From Alistipes sp. (GTDB lineage Bacteria > Bacteroidota > Bacteroidia > Bacteroidales > Rikenellaceae), in contig JAFLRR010000008.1 in NCBI GenBank assembly GCA_022511345.1, forward strand, positions 51,810 through 115,809: 64,000 nucleotides of DNA. Reading direction: 5' to 3'. Under the pieces are notes generated by a model. It was not told the origin of the DNA and made no database searches. It was given only the letters and a program-made list of their open reading frames with translations. Position 1 is the first letter of the stretch, and each line of letters opens with the position of its first letter. Both the position numbers and the translations under genes were made by a program. Below, one piece after another: positions 53,948-61,586 of this stretch.

Positions 53948-54646
53948 TTATTGCCGGATTATGGTTGCGCCGATTATGTAGTAGTGCGGCGAATCTTTCA
54001 GAATCTGTGCCGTCAGCTGCGGGTCTATCTCCTGTTCGCCGCAGCAGCGCACCACGCCGGCCTTGCGGTCGTACCAAAACGAACAGTAGAGTACCAGCGG
54101 AATGAACTCACCCTCGGCAAACGATTCTATTTTGAACGGACGCGAAACATATCTGTATATGGGTCGTGGATAGAGTTCGTTTTCAACAGGTTTCAGGTCG
54201 AGCCGCAGCGTGGCGTCGCCTATGTTTGCCACCGACATTCGGCACTTTACCGCCGATTCGTCCGCCAATGGCACGAATCCGATCGTAATCCTGTCGCCGA
54301 AGGCAAATATGCCGCCGTCGAAATCGTAGGCCTCCTCTTTTATCTGTGCGACCTCGTCGGGAGTGTAATCCTCGGGCTGGAAGTCGTCGAGCATGACACG
54401 GTTTCTGATACTGCTGCTCGGGTTCGACGATACGAGCTCTCCGCCGGCATACTCTCTGACATCGAATACTATATCGTAGGTGGCATCGGTCAGGTCGTTA
54501 AGAGAGAATGAATAGGCCTGGTAACCGCTTGTCTTCAGCAGCTCGATATAATCTTCGGCCGAGGCCTCGACGGATCGGATCTGCTGTGCCTGTGCCTGAA
54601 GGCAGGCGCAGGCGGCAGCAATCGCGAATAGGACAAAGTACTTCAT
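53948..54646 (-). CDS. Exported protein of unknown function (DUF5041-like)
   Basis: A 232-residue protein with a clear signal peptide (FVLFAIAAACACLQAQAQQ). The mature part is rich in beta-strand, with TYDIVFDVREYAGGELVSSN, FGDRITIGFVPLADES and LRLDLKPVENELYPRPIYRY. It resembles small exported Bacteroidales proteins of the DUF5041 kind, but I am not certain of that name. It lies 9 bases after the flavoprotein gene, so it is probably in the same transcript. Function unknown. Confidence 0.72.
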   Translation of the reverse strand: MKYFVLFAIAAACACLQAQAQQIRSVEASAEDYIELLKTSGYQAYSFSLNDLTDATYDIVFDVREYAGGELVSSNPSSSIRNRVMLDDFQPEDYTPDEVAQIKEEAYDFDGGIFAFGDRITIGFVPLADESAVKCRMSVANIGDATLRLDLKPVENELYPRPIYRYVSRPFKIESFAEGEFIPLVLYCSFWYDRKAGVVRCCGEQEIDPQLTAQILKDSPHYYIIGATIIRQ

Positions 54647-54655
54647 CTTTAGCAA

Positions 54656-55333
54656 CTATTTTGTCGTGTTTTCAACCAGCCGGCAGCCAAGGTCGTAGCC
54701 GCGCTGCAGGTCGGTCGGAAAATGTTCGTCGCGGTGACGGCGTTTGGCCGCTTCGTCGAACATCCCGGCGGCATAGCGCGAATAGTCGTTGAACTGGTAA
54801 GTGTCGCAGACGTACAACCCTTCGCAGTGACCGAAATTATGCTCCATAATCTTGACGCTCGTGCCCAGCAGTATGTCGTATTTCCACTGTTCCAGAGCCG
54901 GCTCGGGGATGTTCATGGTGAAAATCATAGCCGTCTGCTTGCGCAGGCGCGGCGGCAGACGGTTGCCGTGGGCGTCGAGGTCATAGGAGAAGTTGGGGAA
55001 TACGAAACGCTCGATAAACGAGCGCGTCATGCCAGTCACGTCGCTGAAGTAGACAGGCGTGCCGATGATGACTATGTCGGCCTCGACAGCCTTTTCGAGT
55101 ACCGGCTGCAGAGCATCTCTGACGGCACATATGCCGTTGGTTCTGGCATCTTTTAGCTTGCATGCAAAGCAACTCGTGCAGCCGCAGTATTGCAGCTCGT
55201 AGAGGTTGACCGTTTCGACTTGGGCGCCTTTGGATGCAGCACCCTCGGCCGCTTTGGCCAGCATCTGGGCAGTATTCTTGTTTTTGCGCGGGCTGCCGTT
55301 TATCAGCAGCGCCTTGACGGTTTTGTTTTCCAT
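54656..55333 (-). CDS. Iron-sulfur flavoprotein / NADPH-dependent FMN reductase family
   Basis: A 225-residue flavodoxin-fold protein. KALLINGSPRKNKNTAQML is the FMN phosphate-binding loop. The segment YCGCTSCFACKLKDARTNG has the compact cysteine cluster of archaeal-type iron-sulfur flavoproteins, which suggests a [4Fe-4S] cluster next to FMN, but some relatives lack a cluster. DIVIIGTPVYFSDVTGMTRS is the second flavin-binding strand. I start at the ATG at 55333. Its promoter (55354-55385) diverges from that of the small membrane gene at 55463. Likely electron transfer or quinone/nitro reduction. Confidence 0.85.
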   Translation of the reverse strand: MENKTVKALLINGSPRKNKNTAQMLAKAAEGAASKGAQVETVNLYELQYCGCTSCFACKLKDARTNGICAVRDALQPVLEKAVEADIVIIGTPVYFSDVTGMTRSFIERFVFPNFSYDLDAHGNRLPPRLRKQTAMIFTMNIPEPALEQWKYDILLGTSVKIMEHNFGHCEGLYVCDTYQFNDYSRYAAGMFDEAAKRRHRDEHFPTDLQRGYDLGCRLVENTTK

Positions 55334-55353
55334 GGCGGTGTGATTTGTTGTTA

Positions 55354-55385
55354 CAAATATACGAATATTGCAATCGGCGTACAAA
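55354..55385 (-). promoter_or_regulatory. Promoter of the flavoprotein operon (TTTG-N20-TATATTTG)
   Basis: Minus strand TTTG (55382-55385), 20 bases, TATATTTG (55354-55361). The CAAATATACGAATATTG sequence is echoed at 59581 and 61221, upstream of two other minus-strand genes. Confidence 0.72.
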
Positions 55386-55427
55386 TTTTATTGCAACTGT
55401 GCACTATGCTATTCAGCTATTTATGGT

Positions 55428-55435
55428 TATATTTG
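55428..55435 (+). promoter_or_regulatory. -7 box for the small membrane-protein gene
   Basis: TATATTTG 27 bases before the ATG at 55463. No clear -33 box. Confidence 0.45.
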
Positions 55436-55462
55436 CAGCAGTAAGCAGTGCGGAATTGTCAC

Positions 55463-55738
55463 ATGAGCGTCAGGAGTTTGTTTGCCGGTGCTGGCCGTGC
55501 CGTCAAAGAGCGGCTTGCGAAGTTGTCGTTTCGCACGGGAGTGATTGTGCTGGCTATGTGCATACCGCTATATATCATCTCTTTCGCGCAGATGGCTCTT
55601 CCGATAAGCGCTTCGGCCAAAGGCGTGCTCTGGGCGGTATTCTTCGGACTGGCCAAGACGGCTCAGTACGGCGGACTGACAATCCTCGGAGCCGAAGGGG
55701 TCAGGCGTATGAAAGCATACTGGAAAAGGAACCAATAA
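55463..55738 (+). CDS. Small membrane protein, transporter-suffix-domain-like
   Basis: A 91-residue protein with a basic N terminus, two membrane helices (TGVIVLAMCIPLYIISFAQM and VLWAVFFGLAKTAQYGGL) and a basic C-terminal tail ending RMKAYWKRNQ. The pattern of a hydrophobic hairpin followed by GAEGVRRMKAYW resembles the transporter suffix domain family, which is found alone or at the end of transporters. The match is weak. It lies 13 bases before the exported flavodoxin gene, with which it is probably co-transcribed. Confidence 0.6.
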   Translation: MSVRSLFAGAGRAVKERLAKLSFRTGVIVLAMCIPLYIISFAQMALPISASAKGVLWAVFFGLAKTAQYGGLTILGAEGVRRMKAYWKRNQ

Positions 55739-55751
55739 AAATAAAGGAAGG

Positions 55752-56291
55752 ATGAAAAGATTTATTTTGATGTTTGCGCTGGCCATTGTGGGCTTTTGCG
55801 CTGTGCAGTGCTCCCATGCACCGCAGAAAAAGACGCTCGTAGCGTACTTCTCGGCTACCGGTACGACGCGCGCTGCGGCTGAAAAGCTGGCTGAGGCTCT
55901 GGGTGCCGACCTGTACGAAATCACGCCCGAGAGTCTCTATACGGCCGAGGATCTCGACTGGCGCGATTCGTTGTCGCGATCGTATGTCGAGATGCACGAC
56001 AAAAGTTCGCGTCCGGCAATTGCTGGTACGGTCGAGAATCTGGACGACTACGACACGGTTTATATCGGCTATCCGATTTGGTGGAATGCCGCACCGACGG
56101 TAATCAACACCTTCATCGAGTCGAACGACCTGACGGGCAAGACTCTGGTGGCATTCGCAACCTCGGGCAGCAGCGATGTGGGCGATTCGTGGCTCGCGCT
56201 TCGTGCGGCCTATCCCGAGCTGACGTGGGCCGAGGCGGCTCTGCTTCTGAACGGCATCGGCACCGCCGAAATAGAAGAACTGGTAAAATAG
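55752..56291 (+). CDS. Exported flavodoxin-fold lipoprotein
   Basis: A 179-residue flavodoxin (Flavodoxin_4 type) with a lipoprotein signal (FCAVQCS). LVAYFSATGTTRAAAEKLAE is the FMN phosphate loop; DTVYIGYPIWWNAAPTVINTF and KTLVAFATSGSSDVGDSW are the other two flavin loops. Related proteins are flavodoxin-like quinone or disulfide reductases. A lipid-anchored, periplasm-facing flavodoxin is unusual because FMN must be supplied outside the cytoplasm. A second one lies at 62506. Confidence 0.88.
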   Translation: MKRFILMFALAIVGFCAVQCSHAPQKKTLVAYFSATGTTRAAAEKLAEALGADLYEITPESLYTAEDLDWRDSLSRSYVEMHDKSSRPAIAGTVENLDDYDTVYIGYPIWWNAAPTVINTFIESNDLTGKTLVAFATSGSSDVGDSWLALRAAYPELTWAEAALLLNGIGTAEIEELVK

Positions 56292-56308
56292 CTGAGGTTT
56301 GTCTCAAG

Positions 56309-56352
56309 ACGGCACCGACACCGCTGCTTTTGGCAGTGCCGGTGCCGTTTAA
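56309..56352 (+). terminator. Terminator of the flavodoxin gene
   Basis: A 9-bp stem ACGGCACCG/CGGTGCCGT with further inner pairing, followed by TTT. Confidence 0.75.
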
Positions 56353-56420
56353 TATTATTGATGCGGACAGCCTTTTTATAGACCGATTTTATTAAATTTG
56401 CATCAAATAAAAATGATATT

Positions 56421-57143
56421 ATGGATTTAATGACATGGTTAAAACGCATCTTTTCGGTCGGAACCATTTCGGCCATCATAGGATTGTTCTCGCTCATTCT
56501 GGCTTATATGGCCTTTGTCAGAGATTCTCCTGGTGAATTGACTCTGTGCATGTCAGGACAAACATTGGGTAAATCGGTCAGGTGCATATATCTGTTTGCA
56601 GATATTAAAAACAATAGGATAGATTTTCTTAATGCCAACAATCATCCATATCTTGGTAATTTATCCCAGAAGGCAGTAGAGGATTGCTCCGTAGTATTCA
56701 GTTTCAACGACAAGTATCAGTATGAAAGTTTCCCCGAATATACTGTAATAATTGATTCGACGAGCAATAGATCAAGAACTGTCGAAATGCTGCTGAAGGA
56801 AGATAGACTCGGTTACATGGCCTCAGTTAATTTTCCTCTCGGGTACTTGTATACCGATACCTGCGAGCAGATTGTCGAGGTGTTTAACTGGTACTATATA
56901 ACGAGAGGCATGAAAGACGTTGTAAATTATAAAATACTGGTTGTCGGACTTGATTCGGAGTCGATGTCGGCAGAACAGACTGAGCAGACATTTATAAAAG
57001 CAATCAGACCGTTGCTTCTCGAAGAGACAGATTTCAAAAAGATTGTTATAGCTTTTCGCGACCATATTGTTGAGAATCCGAAACATACTGGCATATTAAG
57101 ATCTGCGGATATTTCCCATATTAAGGTCAAAGACTTACAATAG
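56421..57143 (+). CDS. Unknown membrane-anchored protein, AT-rich
   Basis: A 240-residue protein with one N-terminal membrane helix (TISAIIGLFSLILAYMAFV) and a soluble remainder rich in strands. Motifs such as CIYLFADIKNNRIDFLNANN and IFVFNWYYITRGMKD-like stretches (here VFNWYYITRGMKDVV) are not ones I recognise. Base composition is AT-rich compared with most of the window. The next gene starts 1 base after its stop, so the two form a pair, probably acquired together. Possible surface sensor or immunity-type protein, but no evidence. Confidence 0.62.
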   Translation: MDLMTWLKRIFSVGTISAIIGLFSLILAYMAFVRDSPGELTLCMSGQTLGKSVRCIYLFADIKNNRIDFLNANNHPYLGNLSQKAVEDCSVVFSFNDKYQYESFPEYTVIIDSTSNRSRTVEMLLKEDRLGYMASVNFPLGYLYTDTCEQIVEVFNWYYITRGMKDVVNYKILVVGLDSESMSAEQTEQTFIKAIRPLLLEETDFKKIVIAFRDHIVENPKHTGILRSADISHIKVKDLQ

Positions 57144-57144
57144 C

Positions 57145-57861
57145 ATGATGAAATTTGTATTATATATCCCGGTTCTGATTTTTGGTATGGCCGGCTGTTG
57201 CTCATGCAGCGGCAAAAATAGTTGCCGGATTGATGATATATGTTTCGTGTCGAACCAAAGGGTGCTTGATAATGAAACTTCGCTCATAATATGTGGTTTT
57301 ACGTTTTCAGGCGACGAAGTCGATTTAAGAGCTATTAAATATCTGCCAATTATATGCAATACATCGCAGTATGGCCGAGATGATTTTTTGTTCTCCGTTG
57401 AAGTGTATAGCGTGGATTTTCCGGTCGAAATAAATGATAGTTATGATATTGCCGATGCGTCAATAGACAAGGAATATGGTTATAAATACACGTTGTATTA
57501 TAATTACAAAAACAGTAATAAAATGCATATAGGGCCTTTTCAAGAGTTGCCATTTCCTGTGACAAAAATCCCGGCGCAGCAAAATACTATCACGATTCCC
57601 ATGATAATTCGTTATGGTTTTCCTGATAGTCACAATGAAGCACGTTTATGTCTGGTCGGTTTCTCGGAAAAGCTTGCGGAAGGCAAAGGTCCTGATAAAA
57701 TACAACAGCAGTTTCTGTATTTGGTGAGGGGGCTGATAAATGGAATCAATTCTTCGTGCATAAGCTTGATTTTCAATGAGTCTGTAGTCTCTCCAATACG
57801 CAACATAAAGCCGCTTATGAAGCAAGATATTGCAATAGACAATATTCTGGAGTTGCAGTAA
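57145..57861 (+). CDS. Unknown lipoprotein, partner of the gene before it
   Basis: A 238-residue lipoprotein (signal FGMAGCCSCSG; the lipid Cys is one of a cluster). The mature part contains LIICGFTFSGDEVDLRAIKY, FLFSVEVYSVDFPVEIND, and QQQFLYLVRGLINGINSSC, with no match I know. AT-rich like its neighbour, with a 1-base gap, which suggests a two-gene operon. A terminator follows about 125 bases later. Confidence 0.6.
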   Translation: MMKFVLYIPVLIFGMAGCCSCSGKNSCRIDDICFVSNQRVLDNETSLIICGFTFSGDEVDLRAIKYLPIICNTSQYGRDDFLFSVEVYSVDFPVEINDSYDIADASIDKEYGYKYTLYYNYKNSNKMHIGPFQELPFPVTKIPAQQNTITIPMIIRYGFPDSHNEARLCLVGFSEKLAEGKGPDKIQQQFLYLVRGLINGINSSCISLIFNESVVSPIRNIKPLMKQDIAIDNILELQ

Positions 57862-57984
57862 CAGGATGACTCCATAAAATGACAAGGCAAATAAGCAATA
57901 AATTGCTGTGAGATTCACATTATTGCAGTCGCCGGAGTTCGTGCAGATAGCGAGATAGCGGCACCGGTCAAATATGGCAAAAAG

Positions 57985-58010
57985 GCCTGCAACTCAGTTG
58001 CAGGTCTTTT
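57985..58010 (+). terminator. Terminator after the unknown gene pair
   Basis: A palindromic 9-bp stem CCTGCAACT/AGTTGCAGG, followed by TCTTTTG. Confidence 0.75.
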
Positions 58011-58074
58011 GATTATAGAGAATCCGCAGATGAAATCGAGGATTTCGACCGGATGTTCGGCGAAGACCTTTAAT

Positions 58075-58638
58075 CTATTCCGTCTCGGCGGGCAGGTCTA
58101 CCCATGTGGCGGTGTGGCCCGTGGCCGGAATGACCTTCTTGAGCAGGTCGGCGAGCGACAGGGCGACCGATGCCGTATTGACGCACGGGTGGCAGGCATA
58201 GCGCTCAGTTGCCGATAAATCGCGGTCGACAATCAACCTAACGCAACAATCCTTGTCGTGAATCAATCCCAATGGCGAGACGGCTCCGGGCGCGATATGC
58301 AGCAGTTCCGACATAGCCTCTGATGATGCGAACGAGAGTCGCGCGCAGCCGAGCTGCGACGACAGATATTTGGTTTTGAAAGGTTTGTCGGCGGGAATCA
58401 TCAGCAGGAAAAAGAGTGTCTGCTGCTTGTTGGTGAGGAAAAGGTTTTTGAAAACGGGCGCGCCGATGGCCTGGCGGACGGCCTCGCACTCCTCCATTGT
58501 AAATGCTGCCGGATGGCACAGCGTAGTGTATGCGACGCCCGTGGAGTCCAAAAAGTCGTAAACAGCCGTCTCGGCCGCCGTGCGGTTTTCGTCGCCCTCC
58601 GTCGGGCGACCGGTGTATATTTTTGCCTGCGATTCCAT
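58075..58638 (-). CDS. Prolyl-tRNA editing protein (ProXp-ala / YbaK-like)
   Basis: A 187-residue protein of the YbaK/ProX family that hydrolyses mischarged aminoacyl-tRNA(Pro). Features: a Glu-rich N-terminal part, TTLCHPAAFTMEECEAV, KNLFLTNKQQTLFFLLMIPA, and KYLSSQLGCARLSFASSEAM, AVSPLGLIHD. These match the standalone prolyl-tRNA synthetase-associated domain; Ala-tRNA(Pro) deacylation is the usual activity. I start at the ATG at 58638. It follows the nudix gene by 4 bases. Confidence 0.88.
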   Translation of the reverse strand: MESQAKIYTGRPTEGDENRTAAETAVYDFLDSTGVAYTTLCHPAAFTMEECEAVRQAIGAPVFKNLFLTNKQQTLFFLLMIPADKPFKTKYLSSQLGCARLSFASSEAMSELLHIAPGAVSPLGLIHDKDCCVRLIVDRDLSATERYACHPCVNTASVALSLADLLKKVIPATGHTATWVDLPAETE

Positions 58639-58642
58639 AAGT

Positions 58643-59029
58643 TTACAATCTTTTCGCAATATCCTCCAGCACCGAAATATCGGCTGGCAGCCACTGAACA
58701 GAATGCAGTTGGTCTTTGCCGAGCCAGCGGGCGGAGGCGTGCTCGTTGAGGTGGAGCGATTCGGAGGCCAGCGCACACCAGTAGCAGTGCATCGTCAGGT
58801 GAAAAGCAGGGTAGTCCCACTCGACGGTGCGGATTAATTCGCCGATTTCGATTTCAGCGTCCAACTCCTCGCGTATTTCGCGCGTTAGAGCCTGCTGTGG
58901 CGTTTCGCCCGCCTCCATCTTGCCGCCCGGAAACTCCCACCAGCCTTTCCAGTCGCCGTAACCGCGCTGCGTGGCGAATATCCGACCTCCGCGGCTAATT
59001 ACGGCCGCGACGACCTCGATGCGCTTCAT
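58643..59029 (-). CDS. Nudix (MutT-like) NTP pyrophosphohydrolase
   Basis: A 128-residue protein with the Nudix box GGKMEAGETPQQALTREIRE, EEL pattern (G-x5-E-x7-REUxEExGU). It starts KRIEVVAAVISRGGRIFATQ and has RTVEWDYPAFHLTMHCYWCA downstream, the arrangement of MutT and NudG enzymes that remove oxidised or modified nucleotides. I start at the ATG at 59029. It lies between the flavoprotein and the tRNA-editing genes with 4-base gaps. Confidence 0.92.
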   Translation of the reverse strand: MKRIEVVAAVISRGGRIFATQRGYGDWKGWWEFPGGKMEAGETPQQALTREIREELDAEIEIGELIRTVEWDYPAFHLTMHCYWCALASESLHLNEHASARWLGKDQLHSVQWLPADISVLEDIAKRL

Positions 59030-59033
59030 TCGG

Positions 59034-59561
59034 TCAGATGTTGCGCCCCAATTCGTATGCCTGCTGTCCGTAGGCCGTCTGTTGAATGTCGCCCGCAGCC
59101 CATACACCCGGCACGATAATCTGACCGCAATCCTCCCAGTTGAGGTAGGCCGTCATCTTGTCGTACATCATCTTGGCCGAGTCGCCGACCTGAATATTCG
59201 GGTTGCCCATAGTGGCGATGAAGACCGACTTTTTGCCGCCGATAACGGCATTTATGGAGTAGAAACGGTCGATGACGGTTTTGAGCTGGGCACTCACGCC
59301 GAAGTAATAAATCGGAGTCGCCAGCACTATCGCATCAGCCGCGAGCAGCTCCTCGCGCAGGGGCGCAAAATCATCCTTCTGCACGCACGGGCCGTTCATC
59401 CCGCATGCGTTGCAGGCTAAACATCCGCCCACCTTGTGCCGCGAGCAGTCGAACTCCGTGACTTCGTGTCCCGCCTCGGCGGCGCCTTTGATGAACTGGT
59501 CGGCCAACCAGTCGGAGTTGCCGCTCTTGCGCGGACTGCCTTTCAATACTACAATTTTCAT
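59034..59561 (-). CDS. Iron-sulfur flavoprotein / NADPH-dependent FMN reductase family
   Basis: A 175-residue flavodoxin-fold protein. IVVLKGSPRKSGNSDWLAD is the FMN phosphate loop; GGCLACNACGMNGPCVQKDD holds four cysteines in the C-x2-C-x2-C-x5-C pattern of iron-sulfur flavoproteins; LATPIYYFGVSAQLKTVIDR is the second flavin loop. First gene of a minus-strand operon with nudix and ProXp-ala genes. Its divergent promoter region is shared with the gene at 59684. Likely reduces quinones, nitro compounds or an unknown partner. Confidence 0.88.
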   Translation of the reverse strand: MKIVVLKGSPRKSGNSDWLADQFIKGAAEAGHEVTEFDCSRHKVGGCLACNACGMNGPCVQKDDFAPLREELLAADAIVLATPIYYFGVSAQLKTVIDRFYSINAVIGGKKSVFIATMGNPNIQVGDSAKMMYDKMTAYLNWEDCGQIIVPGVWAAGDIQQTAYGQQAYELGRNI

Positions 59562-59580
59562 ATCGTCATGTTTGGAACGA

Positions 59581-59640
59581 CAAATATACAGATTATTGTA
59601 TTTATGATATTTGTACATTGGGAAAATAATTCTAAATTTG
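59581..59640. promoter_or_regulatory. Divergent promoter region (59561 minus gene and 59684 plus gene)
   Basis: Minus strand TATATTTG at 59581-59588. Plus strand TTTG at 59610-59613, 19 bases, TAAATTTG at 59633-59640. The 60-base stretch is strongly similar to 61221-61278. Confidence 0.75.
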
Positions 59641-59683
59641 CAGTATAAACAAGCCGAAAGGAAATATCAAAAATATCAAACTT

Positions 59684-60070
59684 ATGAAAGCGAAAAGATT
59701 TTTTTCAGTTTTAGTAGCCGTACTCGCTGTTATGACCACATATGCAGCTTCGCCCAATCTTCAAGATATTACTTTAACGAATAGTAATGGCGAAACATTG
59801 GATTTCTATGCTGACAGAAGCAACAAAGTTGTATATGCTGCTCCAGAAACAGGAATTTCTCGTGGAGGCACATTTTATCTTGGCCAATTTATAAGGTCAT
59901 CTAATGGAAATGTAGAAGCTAAATTCTCGATAGAATTGCCAATGAGCTATGGTGTAAAAACTCTCTCTGGAACAATCTATTATCGTAATTCTGATGGTTA
60001 TGTATATAATGTAACATTAGAGGGTTCAATGTATAGGCCCGCATCCAGGACTGTAGTGTCGAGAAGATAA
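59684..60070 (+). CDS. Small exported protein of unknown function
   Basis: A 128-residue protein with a signal peptide (VLVAVLAVMTTYAAS). The mature part is beta-rich with Gly and Asn turns: LTNSNGETLDFYADRSNKVV, GGTFYLGQFIRSSNGNVEAK, and a basic C terminus PASRTVVSRR. AT-rich compared with flanking genes. No family recognised. It uses a promoter that resembles those of the two structured RNAs. Confidence 0.65.
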   Translation: MKAKRFFSVLVAVLAVMTTYAASPNLQDITLTNSNGETLDFYADRSNKVVYAAPETGISRGGTFYLGQFIRSSNGNVEAKFSIELPMSYGVKTLSGTIYYRNSDGYVYNVTLEGSMYRPASRTVVSRR

Positions 60071-60114
60071 TTTGTAAGCCCAATTCGACAAGTCAAATAC
60101 CATAAAATCATCTC

Positions 60115-60252
60115 TTGATTTTCTGTTTGCTCGCCTTGCTGACACTCATTTCAGCAAAAGGCAAAATGGCAGCGATTAATGCGAATAGCCATCCTGCCGA
60201 AGCAAAAGTCTTTATTGATGATTGTGCTTATGAGCCGGTTCTATCTATTTAG
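60115..60252 (+). CDS. Possible small exported peptide (TTG start)
   Basis: Forty-five codons from a TTG: a hydrophobic signal-like start (LIFCLLALLTLISAKGK) and a short hydrophilic rest ending EPVLSI. The stop lies inside the loop of the terminator hairpin at 60233. No promoter or ribosome-binding site supports it and it may be a remnant. Confidence 0.2.
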   Translation: MIFCLLALLTLISAKGKMAAINANSHPAEAKVFIDDCAYEPVLSI

Positions 60253-60266
60253 AACCGGCTTTTTTA
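60233..60266 (+). terminator. Terminator after the small exported gene
   Basis: A perfect 10-bp stem AGCCGGTTCT/AGAACCGGCT, loop of eight, then TTTTTT. Confidence 0.9.
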
Positions 60267-60273
60267 TTCATAT

Positions 60274-61182
60274 TCAATTCAACCGCAACACCGCAATACC
60301 CGCCATAACGCAGAGCAGGCCGATATACTGCACTGCCCCGACGGGCTTTTTCTCGGCACCGAGCAGTCCGTATTTGTCGATTGCGAGGCTGCATGTCAGC
60401 AGGCCGCAGATGCTCGTAACCAACAGCAGTCCGACGCCGATCTTAGCCGCGAAAAATGCGAATCCCGTGACGAACGTGCCGCCGATAATGCCTCCGAGCC
60501 ACGACCACCACGGACGGTCGGTAGAGAATATCTGCGGCAGATGCCGGCGGTCGTTCAGAAGCAGCACAATCACGAACAGCACCGCCGTAGCCGACAGAAA
60601 CGAGAAGAATGCCGCATGAACCGCCGATGCGAGTTCCGCCGAAAGCAGGCTGTTCATGGGCGGCTGCATGGCGAAAATCGCACCGCCGCTCACTCCGACC
60701 AGCTGCCACGGCAACAGATTGCCGCCAGCCGATTTCACGCCCTTCTTCATCACTACCATGCAGATGCCTGCCAGAATCATCGCCAGCGCCGCCGGCCGCA
60801 GCCACGTGAAAGGGTAGGCCGCCGAGCGGAACCAGCCGAACGAGTCGATAAGCATGCCCATGCCGATTTGCCCCAGCATGGGCATCAGTGCCGTTTGCAC
60901 GCCTCCCAGCTTTGGAAAGATTAGAATGTTGACAGTCAGTCCGTATAGCCCGCATACGCCGCCCAGCCACGCCCACCACGGCAGGTTGTCAAAAGCATCG
61001 GCTGGTATGCCGAGCGAGCCTTTTTGGATAAGCGTTGCGACAATGAGATATATTGTTCCGACGGAGAATGACACAAGCGACGCCACGAGCGGCGAACCGA
61101 CCGACAGCCGCAAATGAGAATTGGCTGCAGTCTGCACTGGCGTCAGCATTCCCAGCATGAATATCAACAGCAGATAGAACAT
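60274..61182 (-). CDS. YdcZ-type DMT superfamily transporter
   Basis: A 302-residue inner-membrane protein with about ten helices in two homologous halves (DUF606/DMT_YdcZ). Each half has a GG-rich WAWLGGVCGLYG or WSWLGGIIGGTF sequence; the first half starts MFYLLLIFMLGMLTPVQTAAN and the end reads QYIGLLCVMAGIAVLRLN. The substrate is unknown; the family is a small-molecule exporter or importer. A short, diverged copy of its last 24 codons lies at 62042. Its promoter is divergent from structured RNA copy 2. Confidence 0.9.
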   Translation of the reverse strand: MFYLLLIFMLGMLTPVQTAANSHLRLSVGSPLVASLVSFSVGTIYLIVATLIQKGSLGIPADAFDNLPWWAWLGGVCGLYGLTVNILIFPKLGGVQTALMPMLGQIGMGMLIDSFGWFRSAAYPFTWLRPAALAMILAGICMVVMKKGVKSAGGNLLPWQLVGVSGGAIFAMQPPMNSLLSAELASAVHAAFFSFLSATAVLFVIVLLLNDRRHLPQIFSTDRPWWSWLGGIIGGTFVTGFAFFAAKIGVGLLLVTSICGLLTCSLAIDKYGLLGAEKKPVGAVQYIGLLCVMAGIAVLRLN

Positions 61183-61220
61183 ATCTTTGTGGTCTGTAAA
61201 TCAGTTTCAGTTCAGCTCTG

Positions 61221-61278
61221 CAAATATACGATATTGTATTTATGGTATTTGTACATTGGAAAATAATTTCTAAATTTG
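61221..61278. promoter_or_regulatory. Divergent promoter region (transporter minus, structured RNA copy 2 plus)
   Basis: Minus strand TATATTTG at 61221-61228. Plus strand TTTG at 61248-61251, 19 bases, TAAATTTG at 61271-61278. Closely similar to 59581-59640. Confidence 0.78.
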
Positions 61279-61284
61279 TAATTG

Positions 61285-61520
61285 TAATAACGAAAATCAT
61301 TTGCCTATGAAGCATTAGCGTATCGGATACGCACATCTTAACATATCGGAAAGAAGCGTTTTCTTTAATCTTGCCTTTGAAACTTCGACACTTTCAAGAC
61401 AATCAAGAGTGAAACAAGCGCTCATGTCGTTTACGACGTGGGCTTTACTCGTTTATTTGATTGTCAGGTAGTCGAAGACCTCAAAGGCAGATAATAGAGT
61501 TTTGTCCGCGTTTTCTTTTT
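61285..61520 (+). ncRNA. Unassigned structured RNA, copy 2
   Basis: About 235 nt from the predicted transcription start to a T-run. Helices: P1 61318-61323/61327-61332 (GCGTAT/ATACGC); P2a 61373-61380/61481-61488 (GCCTTTGA/TCAAAGGC); P2b 61383-61389/61471-61477 (CTTCGAC/GTCGAAG, unchanged from copy 1); P2c 61398-61405/61458-61465 (GACAATCA/TGATTGTC); apical P2d 61420-61429/61434-61443. P1, P2a, P2c and P2d all differ in sequence from copy 1 but still pair, which shows selection on structure. Conserved single strands include GCCTATGAAGCATTAGCG and GTTTTGTCCGCG. It precedes the second small lipoprotein. Confidence 0.7.
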
Positions 61521-61586
61521 ATGTGCATATCACTAATATTTCAGGACAATCTAATAAACAAACAATAACTAACAAACTCGAAAAAA

